Shown: positions 34,025 through 44,041, counted from the stretch's first letter. The stretch is 60,000 bases of DNA from Polytrichum commune (GCA_950295325.1 OX485803.1:15874001-15934000), one strand, 5' to 3'. A program made the numbers and translations. Notes: generated by a model not told the origin, from the letters alone.

Positions 34025-34469
34025 CAGTCCACCCTCTATAAATGTTACACCTATAAGTGTTAACCCTCTCTAAATGTTAACTTTCTTCTACTCCCCACAT
34101 ATTGCACACTATAAATGTTAAATGTGTTAACTGTTAACAAAATGGTACTCCCTGCTTTGTAAATTTGACTCTATAAATGTTAACGAATGAAATACAACCA
34201 TAATATGGATGATAAAACTACACATCCAGTTACATTCCTCTCTCTCTCACCGTGATTTGTAAACTTGATGTTGAATAAAGTTTTGATTGGGTTTGCAATT
34301 TTATGAATGGTATTCTCTCACAAGGACTCGTCACAATTGCTTATATTTATAAATGTTAAGATTTGTATATTGCTCAAAAAAGTAATTTTATAATTGTTAA
34401 TTGTTAACACCTCTATAAATGTTAACTTTGATCCACTCCTGAGGGTTAACATTTATAGAGGGTAGACTG
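34025..34469. mobile_element. Emigrant-like (pogo-derived) MITE
   Basis: A 445-bp element. It begins CAGTCCACCCTCTATAAATG and its other end, on the reverse strand, reads CAGTCTACCCTCTATAAATG. TA flanks both sides (34023-34024 and 34470-34471). CAGT...CTCTATAAAT termini with TA duplication are characteristic of the plant Emigrant/Lemi1 group. The phrase CTATAAATGTTAA recurs several times inside. No coding capacity. Confidence 0.85.
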
Positions 34470-34471
34470 TA

Positions 34472-35719
34472 TTTTGGTGTGACTAACTTAATTTTAGTTC
34501 TGCATGAAAACGAGGAAATAAATATGAGCTTTAGCTCTGACACTCACAGTTCTACTGTGTTACTACTCCCATGAATCAAAGTGGAATTCTTCTATCCATT
34601 AAAGATAAGCATAAATTCCCGTTATGTATACACACTTCAACTAGCGGTTCCCATACCTCACAAATGGAGTGGGATTGCCCCCAAGTTTGGCCTCGGGAGC
34701 CACGGGCATGCAGTGGATCATACTTGACGCCAAATTCAAAGTTAATTCCAAATTTGTAGTGTTTCAATAAAGTCACTTTAAGGTAATCCTAGTAGTTGCC
34801 GGCACTGTTTGGTGTTCTTTTCTTTTCTTTTTTAAGTTTTAAATAAAATAAAAAAACCCTACTTCATTTTAAAAGTATTCTCCCATCCAAGATGTGGTAA
34901 GCGGTGGGGGCCAAGGCATTTCCCCGACAACAAGTCACATGAAAACCGGAGGCACATACATGGATATCTGTTTGTTTAAACTTTAAAAATTAAACTAAAA
35001 AACTACATGCATGCACCCCATAGCATAACATAACATTACTAAGCGGCTACATGATGGTGTCTTTTTAAAGAAAGTGGTCGTGATTTAAAAAAATATGATA
35101 ATTTACATTTGCTTGTCGAACTGTTCGCAGTACACAACCTGTAGTAGTGCTCCCCATCCATGAAGAATCCCGGAGGTAAAGGATACTTATGCTCATGTGA
35201 TGCATGGCCCCACAGAGGGCAACCGAGGAGTTGTGTAATGTTATGTAAGTAGTGTGTTTTGCATTGGTTGTTTCAAGCCAACTTGTTCAGTGGATTCAAG
35301 TTTTTATTTTATTTTTAATGATGGCCGTTGAAATGAAAGTTTGATGAAAGCTAATTTTGTGGTCCTAAATACACGGATGCCACCAATGCAATAATTTTGA
35401 TTCGAGAATTGAGTTAAAAGTAGATTTGCCTTAGAGGGATCATATCCATCTCTCTACGTCCACTTCTCGTAGGATATGAAATGTGGAATTAGTGTAAGAT
35501 GATTAGCGAATCCAAATCATGCCCATTAGGAATTGCTTCCTGATTTTTGGAGCTCATATAATATCTTACTCAATACCAAGGTAAGATTCTCGTGCTCGTT
35601 AAGTGGTCATACAACTTACCTCCAATCAAGTTGATAATTGAACTTAGCATGGTAACCATATTTTGAACACGTAGTCCAAACATTTTGTTTTTAAAAACAT
35701 GTTTTCCTGATTCTATTTC
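34472..35719. other. No gene recognised
   Basis: The two frames at 34571-34776 overlap on opposite strands and have no domain. No TIR pair was found in this stretch. Confidence 0.4.
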
Positions 35720-35722
35720 TTG

Positions 35723-36097
35723 GGGCCAGTTCACTTGGGGTTCCAACTCCCAAGTTTCAAGGTGTAGGCAAAGTCCCAACTTTTGACCCTCAAGAAACCA
35801 TTTAAATATGGTTTATATCCATTAAAATTAGATCTTGATTATTTTATGTAGAAAGTCTCGGGATTGGTGTTGAGAGTTGGGTCTAGCTTTTTGGTCGACC
35901 CAACGCTCAACACAAGTCCCGAGCCTCACCTCCAAAAGATGTTGCCATATAGATATCCATGCCGTACTTGAGACTTAGGACTTGGGCCTCTTGTTCATTG
36001 GCCTGTCCTAACTTCCATGCTCTTACCAATTGAGATTGGACGGATTGCCCTCAAGTGAATTGGAACCTAGAACTTGGAATCTCGTGTGAACTGGCCT
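35723..36097 (+). mobile_element. Tourist-like MITE, family 2, short copy
   Basis: A 375-bp element. The left end reads GGGCCAGTTCACTTGGGG; the right end, on the reverse strand, AGGCCAGTTCACACGAG. TTG flanks both sides (35720-35722 and 36098-36100). The centre forms a hairpin: TGTTGAGAGTTGGGTC pairs with GACCCAACGCTCAACA (near 35869-35915), two mismatches. It shares its interior with 4984-5632. Confidence 0.8.
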
Positions 36098-36650
36098 TTG
36101 AATCCATACCTAACCACATACCAATCAAATGTAGGTGTCTTGATTGTTATTGTGTTCGATTTAGGCACGTCTATCTTATTGGCAATTGTTTGTGCAAACA
36201 TGAAAGACATTTATAACACGCCATATAAGTATACCAAATGTCCACTAATGCATTTCGATGTTGCTGAGCTTCTTTGATTCAAAATGCCATCAACTTATTG
36301 ATTTTTACGTACAAGTGAGCCTATTAAGTGGGGATTACTATCAAAGGGATGAAGCCAATTTACATCCGTAAGATCTAGATTATGAATGAGTACATCAATT
36401 CATACAATACATGCATAGTCATTCATAGTATGGGAATTTATTCTCTTTCACTCTAAATTTGGATAAAAAATGGCAAGGTTTCAATTGGAAAGGGCAACCT
36501 ATAACTTAGGTTTATCGCTGATTTGTTTCCCAACACTGGAGAGAGTGAATTATCATAGTATAGGATTGTATCTTTCATCCATCCAACACCAAAACTTTCA
36601 CCTTATAGGCTTGTTGCCGATTTTGTCCCAAATGACCTTGAATACACCAA

Positions 36651-37002
36651 GGGCCGGTTCACACTATGCCCAAGTCGAGAGGAAAAGCGTCATTTTTTTG
36701 GACCAAACTATGTCGAGTGGAGAAGCTATATTCAGATTTGAATATTTTAATGAAAAAAAAGTTCGGCCTCTCGACAGAAGTTTGGGTCGAGCATTTTGCT
36801 CGACCCAAACTTTGCTCGAGAGGCCGAACTCTTGGCGCCATAACTTCCTAAAAGTGCTGCCACCTAGGCTCTTTTGGAGGCGACGTCCTTTGAACTTCGG
36901 CCTCTAGTGTGAAGGCCAAGAGGACGGACTTTGGACATTTCTGCATTTTCATTGGTCCAAACGCTTTTCCTCTCGAAGCTTGGCCATAGTGTGAACCGAC
37001 CC
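36651..37002. mobile_element. Tourist-like MITE, family 3, with internal hairpin
   Basis: A 352-bp element. The left end is GGGCCGGTTCACACTATGCC; the right end, on the reverse strand, GGGTCGGTTCACACTATGGC. CAA precedes and TAA follows it (37003-37005), a 3-bp duplication with one change. It has landed inside a family C element. A long hairpin fills its centre (36761-36829). Confidence 0.8.
36761..36829. other. Long near-perfect hairpin inside the family 3 MITE
   Basis: Arms 36761-36793 and 36797-36829 are 33 bp each with a 3-base loop. They match at 30 of 33 positions; the only mismatch is an internal CAG/GCA triplet. The left arm starts GTTCGGCCTCTCGA and ends AAGTTTGGGTCGAGCA. If transcribed, it would form a stable double-stranded RNA stem. 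Confidence 0.9.
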
Positions 37003-37137
37003 TAATTCGAGGTCTTTGAAACTCATTATGGTATCAATTCAAATAGTTTAAAAAAAAATCCGGATGCACACTATTTTTGGTTTTTTATGTTGGATGAATG
37101 AGAGGTATATTCATATACGACTATTACCTCTCCCCCC

Positions 37138-38215
37138 TCCTTCAAACAGCTCTAATAGGGGGTGCGATAAAAATCTACCCCTATAGATTTATTGCTAATT
37201 TATATTGATTTGATTTGAAATATCTGACCCTTTTAGTTTGGATATATATAATAATCACGGGGAAAACCTAACAAATCTTCTGAAACTATAACATATCCAT
37301 TTTCTTCCAAAGGCAATGTGAAGGGTACCAAAGAGCATGCAACTCTAATGGAAGCCATGATGGGTATGAACTTCAAAAATGAGGATTTGCCTTATAAGGA
37401 GTTCGATAAGGATGGGAGTGTGTATACCATCGGTGTGACACTAAATGTAATGTTATGGTGTGTCCCAACGTCCCAACGAGAGTGTATGACCTTGATGATT
37501 GTCAATTGCAAAATTTGTAGGGTTTATAGTGAAGCTCTACAACTAAATGGAAACAACCCTAAAATGCATTATTAGTGTGCACAATCGTGGCTTCAGAATG
37601 TGCTAGAGGATTGGCATTGTAAACGTGTACTCCGGATTCTAGTGTTAGTACATGCTTTGTGGATTCAATCACCGTTTTTGCAATGAATGTTCCAAATGTA
37701 AGAAGGGGAGAGTGCAACACCCATGAAGAGGAGAAGGAAGGGTACCTTGAAGTTCTCAACCACCAAACAATTGAAGAAAGCTAGAATGGGCAAAAGGCTT
37801 GCTAGGATTGGAGAGTGTGACACCAGAGAAACCATGAGGGCTCTTCCATTCCAAGAAGGATGTGAGGGAATGCCACTGTTACAACATCAAATATATGAGG
37901 GAGAGCACACATATAGAGTAAGTGACATTGCAATTGAGTAAAGTGATTTTGATGAAGACGGCAAAACAATATGAGAAGGTGAGTTTATCCCAATTTTATT
38001 CTTTGCTCAAACCCCCAAATGCACATGTCTACTGCGAGCCGTGTAAGCTCACTTCTTGAATTAGTTTCATTGTGGATTTAAAATTTGTGTAATTGTTTTG
38101 AAGTCATTTGAATGAATTAGGCTTTAGGGGGTCTTGCATGGAGACCTTTGAGCTCATAGGTTGGAGGGGAGCTTTGAGCTCCTCCCAATATCATAATTTC
38201 TTTGAAAATGTATGC
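37138..38215. other. No gene recognised
   Basis: Two forward frames (37318-37575, 85 codons; 37723-37941, 72 codons) are fairly clean and lie on one strand, but I recognise no domain, and the sequence between them has stops. They might be relics of a gene or transposon ORF. Confidence 0.35.
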
Positions 38216-38220
38216 ATCAA

Positions 38221-38270
38221 GCTAAAATATCACCTCAGCACCAAGGTGATTATTTTGGCGATTTTGCATA
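38221..38270 (-). repeat. Isolated relative of the 38616-39589 terminal repeat
   Basis: GCTAAAATATCACCTCAGCACCAAGGTGATTATTTTGGCG-like sequence (near-palindromic CACCTcaGcaCcaAGGTG) resembles the ends of the element just downstream, in the orientation of its right end. It may be the solo end of another copy. Confidence 0.45.
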
Positions 38271-39178
38271 AATTTTTTGCAACAACATCTGAATATGGGA
38301 GGAGCTTGAAACTCCCCCTCCAACTTCTTCAATAGCCTTTGTGTAGTCCTTAAGGTGTCGATCCCACCTTGAGGGTGATGGTCGGCCCAAGATCGGAGCT
38401 TGAAGCTCATACATAATAAGAGAAAATTGAAAACAAATCCAAATTTTGCTCAGGTTATGAAGGACCTTAATCTCCATTTGTTGGAAATTTATTTCTGCAA
38501 GTGGTGGGGGATTAAACCCTACCCCTCCTAATGCAATATTTATTAAACAACATGCAAAGAAGGAACTCGAAGCCACTCCAATAATGTAGCAAGGTGAAAA
38601 AAGATAGAGCAGAGTGGCCAAATTTGTGACCTCGGTGCCTCGGTGGCTATTTTAGCCACTTTTCTTATTTTCTTTCCCACCTTCCTTCATTGTTGGAGGA
38701 GTTTTGAGCACCTCCTTTGCTAGGTTTATAGCTTGTTATTTAAGGACCTTTGTACAATTGTATGGGTTGAGGGGGTATTAAAGGCCCGGTGGTCCACTTT
38801 GAAACTTTTGCTTGTGTGTGGATGTTGGGAGGAAGAGCACATGGATGCCAATCCCGGTCCCTCCCAAACCAATGAACATGGAGGAAATCGAGCCAACTCG
38901 TTTCTTTTACTTACTTCTTTGTTATCATTGAAATGCTTTAGTTATTCCTTGTATTTTTCATTGTTCATTTCCTCGAGTTTTGATTTTTAACCGTTATTTT
39001 GGGAAATTGATCATCTTGATTTGTAATTTGTAGCACGTTTCTCCCTATTCATCACCTTGAACATGAAAACTGTACAAACTCAAAACTCTGCTATAAATGA
39101 AAAAGGTTGAATTTTATCCCCCAATAAAACCAAAATAGTTGAGATAATTACCTCGTTACCATTTTGAATAATTATGGT

Positions 39179-39179
<1 letters not shown>

Positions 39180-39230
<51 letters not shown>
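39180..39230. repeat. (TTG)n microsatellite
   Basis: About 16 TTG units. Confidence 0.95.
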
Positions 39231-39295
39231 TTATTTATTTAATTGATTTATTTTTACATTTTTGTCATCATGAACTAGAATCGCATTGGAAATGA

Positions 39296-39460
39296 GTAGT
39301 GACTGCATAGGTCCTCCCAATTTTGTTGGCTATTGAGTGTAAAGTTGGCAATGAAATTTGAAGAGATGATCCAATCTCCTTTATATGTTGTTAATGACTG
39401 GGTTTTGTTCTTAGTTCCATACCTACCACGCATTGATTAAAAATAAGTGTCCAAATAACT
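39296..39460 (+). repeat. Dispersed repeat E, copy 3 (partial, diverged)
   Basis: Shares GACTGCATAGGTCCTCCCAA, GAGTGTAAAG, TTGAAGA.GAT, CCAATCTC and TTCCATACCTACCAC with the two longer copies at 18110 and 29822. Confidence 0.5.
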
Positions 39461-39597
39461 CTCCATTGTTGAAGGTCTTGTTTATGCATCCCCTTGTTGA
39501 AGCTCCTTGAGGACCTTTAAAAAATAAAAACAAAAGCATAAATAATGGATGAAATAGTCACCTCGGCACCGAGGTCACAAATTTTGCCCTTCCCCAC

Positions 39598-40054
39598 TGT
39601 TGAGAGAATAATACTATCAGATACACAAATAGGCAAAGTTACTTTGTAATTCTTTAGTTCTACCAGGATCGGTAGAAGAATAGTTTCATAATAAGCAAAA
39701 TTAATAAAATAATACAGATGCCACTTGGTGGTATCTGAAGCCACAGACTGGCTTTACCTACTAGGCTGATAACCTGGTCATGTCTTTACTTATACCCTCG
39801 GGATAACCAATGCGGATATCTGAAGCCATAAGTATGGCTCCTAATTGCTATCTGGTACCCTCGGGATACCCTGGGGCTAATTCCCAGTGTTAACTCTTGC
39901 TAACATGGTATCCTCGGGATACCCTAGACCTCAACTGGAATTTTTCCCTAAGGGCCTCACATGGCCATTTCTAACTCCAGCTTATATTCAAGTTCTTTGG
40001 TGGTCAGCTGATACATCAGATTGTCTAATTAGCTGAAGTCTAATTATCTAAGGT
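39598..40054 (-). repeat. 3' LTR of the copia element
   Basis: Starts (plus strand) TGTTGAGAGAATAATAC. Compared with the other LTR it has 15 extra bases near its inner end (CTAATTA GCTGAAGT CTAATTA), explained by loss of one of two direct repeats in the other copy. The inner terminus lacks the expected AACA (TG start in element orientation), because the integrase-LTR deletion junction lies there. TACCCTCGGGATA-type motifs recur inside. Confidence 0.9.
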
Positions 40055-40870
40055 ATCTTATGATAGATGGAGAATCAAATCCAACATAAATTCTTTCTTG
40101 GCGATGTGGGCCAATTGTATGTCTTTTAGGATCAGGTATAGGTACCCATACTTAGCATCCGAATATTCGGATGTGTGAGACATTGGGTGGCCTCCCGGAT
40201 AGTAACTCGTAAGGAGTTTAGACATTTAGCAATGTCGGTTTGAGGCGTAGGAGTGCGGTTGCATGTAACACAACGTGGTCCCAAAGGTTAGAGGGTAAAT
40301 GAGCATGTAACAGTAAAGGCCTAGCTATCAATTGAATTTTCTTAACAAATGCTTCGGCTAAGCCGATTTTGCATACTCATACGGAATTGAATAAGTTAAG
40401 GTAATCCATGTTGCTGTACAATAATCTTCGAATGCATAAAATCTAAACTCTTGAACATTATCCATGCGAAGATATCAAATGGGGTGTTAAGGGAAATGGT
40501 TTCGGTAGTGAAGGAGGATCGTTAATAGTCTTGGAAAAACCATATTGCGGGTTGGGAGAAGTGAGACTTCAAGATGACTCCCTGATGCATCAACTAGGAT
40601 AAAATAATATCTAAATATCCCTGAAGATGGGTTAATTGGACCACATATATCCCCATGAAGTTTATAAAAAGGTGGAGGTAGTTTAGTTGGTAATGTCCAA
40701 TTCGATGGTCTCTTGATGTATTTCCCCTGAATACATGCCACATAATCATGTGTTTTCTCAGCATCTACTGTGACCATGTTATGACCTGTCAAGAAAAGAA
40801 ACATTCGGCGAAATACTGTCGTGTCTGGATGTCCTAATATCTCATGCCATAAATCAGGCTTGACTTTAGT
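40055..40870 (-). pseudogene. Copia integrase remnant
   Basis: Read from 40870 down, the pre-integrase zinc region has LWHEILGHPDTTVFRRM and ACIQGK. The catalytic core has LHGDICGPI (first Asp), YYFILVDASGSH, YLRMDNVQEFR (second Asp), then ITLTYSIPYE. A frameshift near 40375 follows, then AEAFVKKIQL (Glu region), HLPSNLW, GRPPNVSHIRIFG, GPHRQ and IYVGFDSPSIIRYL. Stops lie at 40487, about 40475 and twice more downstream. The last recognisable residues lie within about 10 codons of the LTR. Confidence 0.9.
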
Positions 40871-40882
40871 ATGTAAAGATAT

Positions 40883-41446
40883 TCATTTCGCCAGGTTGCG
40901 GCGTAATGTTTCATGGTCTCTAGCCCAAGCTGCCATGCACACCTCTTCCTCAATTATCAATGAGATTGGACTTTTATTGTCAAGGAGATTTATGACAATC
41001 TTATATAGATCGTCGTCTTCCGCTTTCGCGGTGGCAATGATCGTCAGCCCTTGCCTGAGTTCTAGAACCTCTTCATCATTTTCCATCGCAGTGGAAATGA
41101 GGGGCATCTGAAGTGTATATTGTTCTTTCGTAATTGAGGGAAATCCTCCGGGCATAATTACCACTGCCCAAATCTCCCGAAATTTCATATTTTGGCTTTT
41201 TGCCATTGTAATTATCTTACAATGTTGTTAGGGTTCATCATTTCTTCTGAAATGGAAAAACTTGGGGTTTGTCAAAATGGTATGGGTAGATGCACTATCT
41301 AAGAGAGCCACATCCTTTTCTGATGCAGACTGCTCGTAGATAGTCATATAATTGTAGACATCATTAGTGTACGAGTTGGGGTTTGGGGTCTCGAAGTTGT
41401 AGGTTTGACGGGTTTGATTATGGAGCTGCTGTAATTCCCTATACAT
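40883..41446 (-). pseudogene. Copia aspartic protease region
   Basis: Same frame as gag and integrase. After an N-terminal MYRELQQLHNQTRQTY segment comes VALLDSASTHTIL (about 41275-41315), the retropepsin-like motif, with Asp-Ser-Ala where the usual copia motif is Asp-Ser/Thr-Gly. A stop at 41228 follows, then MPGGFP, ENDEEVLELRQG and DDDLYKI up to another stop at 40883. Whether the Ala belongs to the family or is a mutation cannot be told from one copy. Confidence 0.75.
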
Positions 41447-41470
41447 GTTGACTATGTACGAGGGAGCCCT

Positions 41471-41512
41471 ACACTCCTTAGCTAAGTGATCTTTACGCCC
41501 ACACTTGTGACA
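41471..41512 (-). pseudogene. Copia nucleocapsid zinc knuckle
   Basis: CHKCGRKDHLAKEC on the reverse strand, a CX2CX4HX4C knuckle that binds the element RNA, in frame with gag and protease. A TGA at 41561-41563 lies just upstream of it. Confidence 0.9.
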
Positions 41513-42451
41513 ATTACCCCGAAACTGCTTGGATTGGTAGTTCTTAGGCTTATATGGGTTTCATGTCTGCATAGGTTGGTCTCTCCTGCTATGCACATCT
41601 CTCTTCCCATGTCCCTTATGCACATCACTCTTGCCATAGGCTCGCATCTCTCTTGCAATGTGCGAATGTTGAGATTTCCGATAGGAATATTTTGGCGGCC
41701 TTCTAGATGCTTAAGCAGCGTGCACCTTTGCAACAGTAAGACGCGCATGTCTAGTAGGTCCAGTAGGTATAGGATGGGCAACAACAGTTGTTGAGTGTAC
41801 CTCCCGTGCAGGTCGTGATTCAACATTCTTCAATAGCAACTGTTGGTGCTTCTCTGCTAACAGGAGATGAGACATGAGGTGGACATGTTTCTTGAAATTC
41901 ATGTTCCGTAACTGCTGGGACAAAATAACTGTTGTGGGCGGGAATGTGGAGAGCGTCTTCTCTATCAGCTCAGCGTCGGTAACTGTCTGTCCGCAAAGTG
42001 GAAGCTACGCCGTGATTCGATGAAGCTCCGAGTTGAATGAAACGAAGTCGGGGAAGTTGAGCATCCGCAAATTGTCCAATCCGTGCGCCTGTGGGAGAAA
42101 AAATGTTTGTTGATGATGAAAACGAGCGTGAAGCTGGGCCCACAGGTCGGCGGGATCGTCAATTTTGAGACACTGTAAGCGAAAGGCATGATCCAAGTGA
42201 CGGCGTAACAACGACAAGGCTTGCCACTTATAGACTGTTGGGATTTGGACTTCAGAATTAGAGGAAGTAGATATTACGGAAGGATTAAGTGTTCTAGCCA
42301 AGTCTTCTGCATTTAAGACTATTCGGGCATCATTGATCCACTCTAAGAAATTTGATCCATCAGAATTAAGAGGAGAAAACATAAGGGCTTGGATTCTAGA
42401 ATCTACTGCAGCTGGGTATGTAGTGTGGGACTCTCTAGAGTATGTATTCAT
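41513..42451 (-). pseudogene. Copia gag remnant
   Basis: ATG at 42449-42451. The N-terminal domain has LNSDGSNFLEWINDARIVLN, followed by YKWQALSLLRRHLDHAFRLQ, DPADLWAQLHARF, FPDFVSFNSELHRITA, then a TAG at 42005-42007. It continues in the same frame with TVILSQQLRNMNFKK, HLMSHLLLAEKHQQLLLKN and a basic linker, with a second stop at 41711. This is the copia gag of the UBN2/Retrotran_gag type. Apart from nonsense mutations the frame is continuous into protease, so these stops are probably younger changes. Confidence 0.85.
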
Positions 42452-42928
42452 ATTGGAAAAAGGAGATTATACAAGAAGAGTAAGTATATAAGCAGAAAGT
42501 ATTTGAGTACAATATTGTATTCTATATAACAGAGAATACAGAGGAGAATATATACTGTATTTCAGTATATTTTTGGACAAAATGTGTATACAGAGTATAG
42601 TAGGGGTATGTCAAATTGCATATGGACAAAATATACTATATACAGACAAAATACAAACAAGGTACTGTTTACAGTATATGGACAATATACTATATATAGA
42701 CAGAATACAGAGTATTACAAACAGTATGTTACTCAGTATTTAGGTCAGTCAGTATACAAACAGAATATACAAGACAACATATAGTTAGTATTTACATATA
42801 TAGTGTATATATATATATATATTGGAAAATAAATGTTAGTACTGGTTTAAAGCAACTTTAATCCAGTTAATATATTATATATATATATATATATAAACAA
42901 GAAATCAAATTAGTATTCGTGTCAGAGA

Positions 42929-42960
<32 letters not shown>

Positions 42961-43591
42961 GATCAAAACATGTTAGTGTATATATATATATATATATACA
43001 AAACATGTTAGTTGAAGTTTCAGAAAATTTTGGCAGTATTTCGGTATTCAAAACTGATCGGGAAATGAGCGGAAGAAAAATGGGATTGGAATTCAAAACT
43101 TTTGGTGAAAATTTGACATAATGACTTTCCTATAGATAGAAATTGGATAGATAATACTTCTAGACATGATTTTTGTGGAAAAATTGGGCAGAGTAATGCC
43201 TCTGTATACAGATTTTGTGAAGAAAATTGGACAAAATTTCGGTAAGGTAAAAACTTTGAGATAAGTATAAGCCATAAAGTAAAGATTCTACAGAGATTCT
43301 ATCTATATGTGAAAAAGGTGTGTATATATGTACAACTAGAATGTATATTTCCTACAGAATTCACTCATGTGGTCACAAGGTCTCCTCACAGATTGTCTAT
43401 GCAACTAATTCTATCATGACGTGGGACCTAATTGAAGAAGTAAGCTAGTTATGTGCGACAAAAATCTATTTGAGGTTGGACATAATGCTATCAGAGTGAA
43501 CATAAGTATAGCTAGTGGATGAAAAACTTCGGCGAGTGAGGGCGGTAGAAAAATGTAGGTGAATGGTAAAACCAGGAGCGTGGTGATAACG
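42452..43591 (-). other. Copia 5' leader: A/T-rich with TA microsatellites; primer site at its right end
   Basis: About 1.1 kb between the 5' LTR and gag. It contains (TA)n tracts near 42806-42832, 42871-42895, 42929-42957 and 42978-42998, and repeated TATGGACAAxATATACTATATA phrases (42620-42700). Next to the LTR, the reverse strand reads ACGTTATCACCACGC, the likely primer-binding site. No frame was recognised. Confidence 0.7.
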
Positions 43592-44036
43592 TGTTGAGAG
43601 AACAATACTATCAGATACAAAAATAGGCAGAGTTACTTTGTAATTCTTTAGTTCTACCAGGATCGGTAGAAGAATAGTTTTATAATAAGAAAAATTAATA
43701 AAATAATATAGATGCCACTTGGCGGTATCTGAAGCCACAGGTATGGCTAGCTTTACCTACCAGGCTGATAACCTGGTCATGTCTTTACTTATACCCTCGG
43801 GATAACCGAGGCGGATATTTGAAGCCATAGGTATGGCTCCTAATTGCTATTTGATACCCTCGGGATACCCTGGGCTAATCCCCAATGTTAACTCTTGCTA
43901 ACCTGGTATCCTCGGGATACCCTGGACCTCAACTGGTATTTTTCCCTAAGGGCCTCACATGGCCATTTCTAACTCCAGCTTATATTCAAGTTCTTTGGTG
44001 GTCAGCTGATACATCAGATTGTCTAATTATCTAACA
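43592..44036 (-). repeat. 5' LTR of the copia element
   Basis: 445 bp, plus strand TGTTGAGAGAAC...TTATCTAACA, with intact TG/CA ends. TACCCTCGGGATA recurs three or four times and ATCTGAAGCCA or TTTGAAGCCATAGG is repeated. Target-site copy CCTAC follows at 44037-44041. Confidence 0.9.
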
Positions 44037-44041
44037 CCTAC

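Larger units (their letters stand above)
36538..37137. mobile_element. TIR element, family C, copy 3, interrupted by a nested MITE
   Basis: The left end (36538-36590) reads GGAGAGAGTGAATTATCATA then CTTTCATCCATCCAACACCA. The right end (37081-37137), on the reverse strand, reads GGGAGAGGTAATAGTCGTAT then CTCTCATTCATCCAACATAA. The interior matches 5692-5929 and 25972-26195 but is split by the MITE 36651-37002. Those two copies serve as empty-site references. Confidence 0.7.
38616..39589. mobile_element. TIR element with palindromic CACCTCGG...CCGAGGTG ends
   Basis: The left end (38616-38657) reads GGCCAAATTTGTGACCTCGG then TGCCTCGGTGGCTATTTTAG. The right end (39547-39589), on the reverse strand, reads GGGCAAAATTTGTGACCTCG then GTGCCGAGGTGACTATTTCA. 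These ~42-bp terminal repeats themselves contain a near-palindrome around CCTCGGTGCCGAGG. The 974-bp interval holds repeat E (39296-39460) and a (TTG)n tract. No transposase was seen. The target-site duplication was not resolved; the copia element lies eight bases to the right. Confidence 0.65.
39598..44036 (-). mobile_element. Ty1/copia LTR retrotransposon lacking RT and RNase H
   Basis: Reverse-strand element. The 5' LTR is at 43592-44036 (TGTT...AACA) and the 3' LTR at 39598-40054. Flanks are CCCAC (39593-39597) and CCTAC (44037-44041), four of five bases identical. Between the LTRs, read on the reverse strand, are a long A/T-rich leader, gag, a zinc knuckle, protease, the pre-integrase zinc region and integrase. 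Copia elements normally place RT and RNase H after integrase; here integrase runs into the LTR with nothing between. The LTRs differ at roughly 20 of 440 sites plus indels (~4.5%), older than the gypsy insertion. At least nine stops and one frameshift break the frame. Confidence 0.93.

Noticed and set aside
40821-41794. Forward-strand frames of 96 and 102 codons
   Set aside because: They are antisense to the copia protease and gag regions, which have recognisable motifs on the reverse strand.
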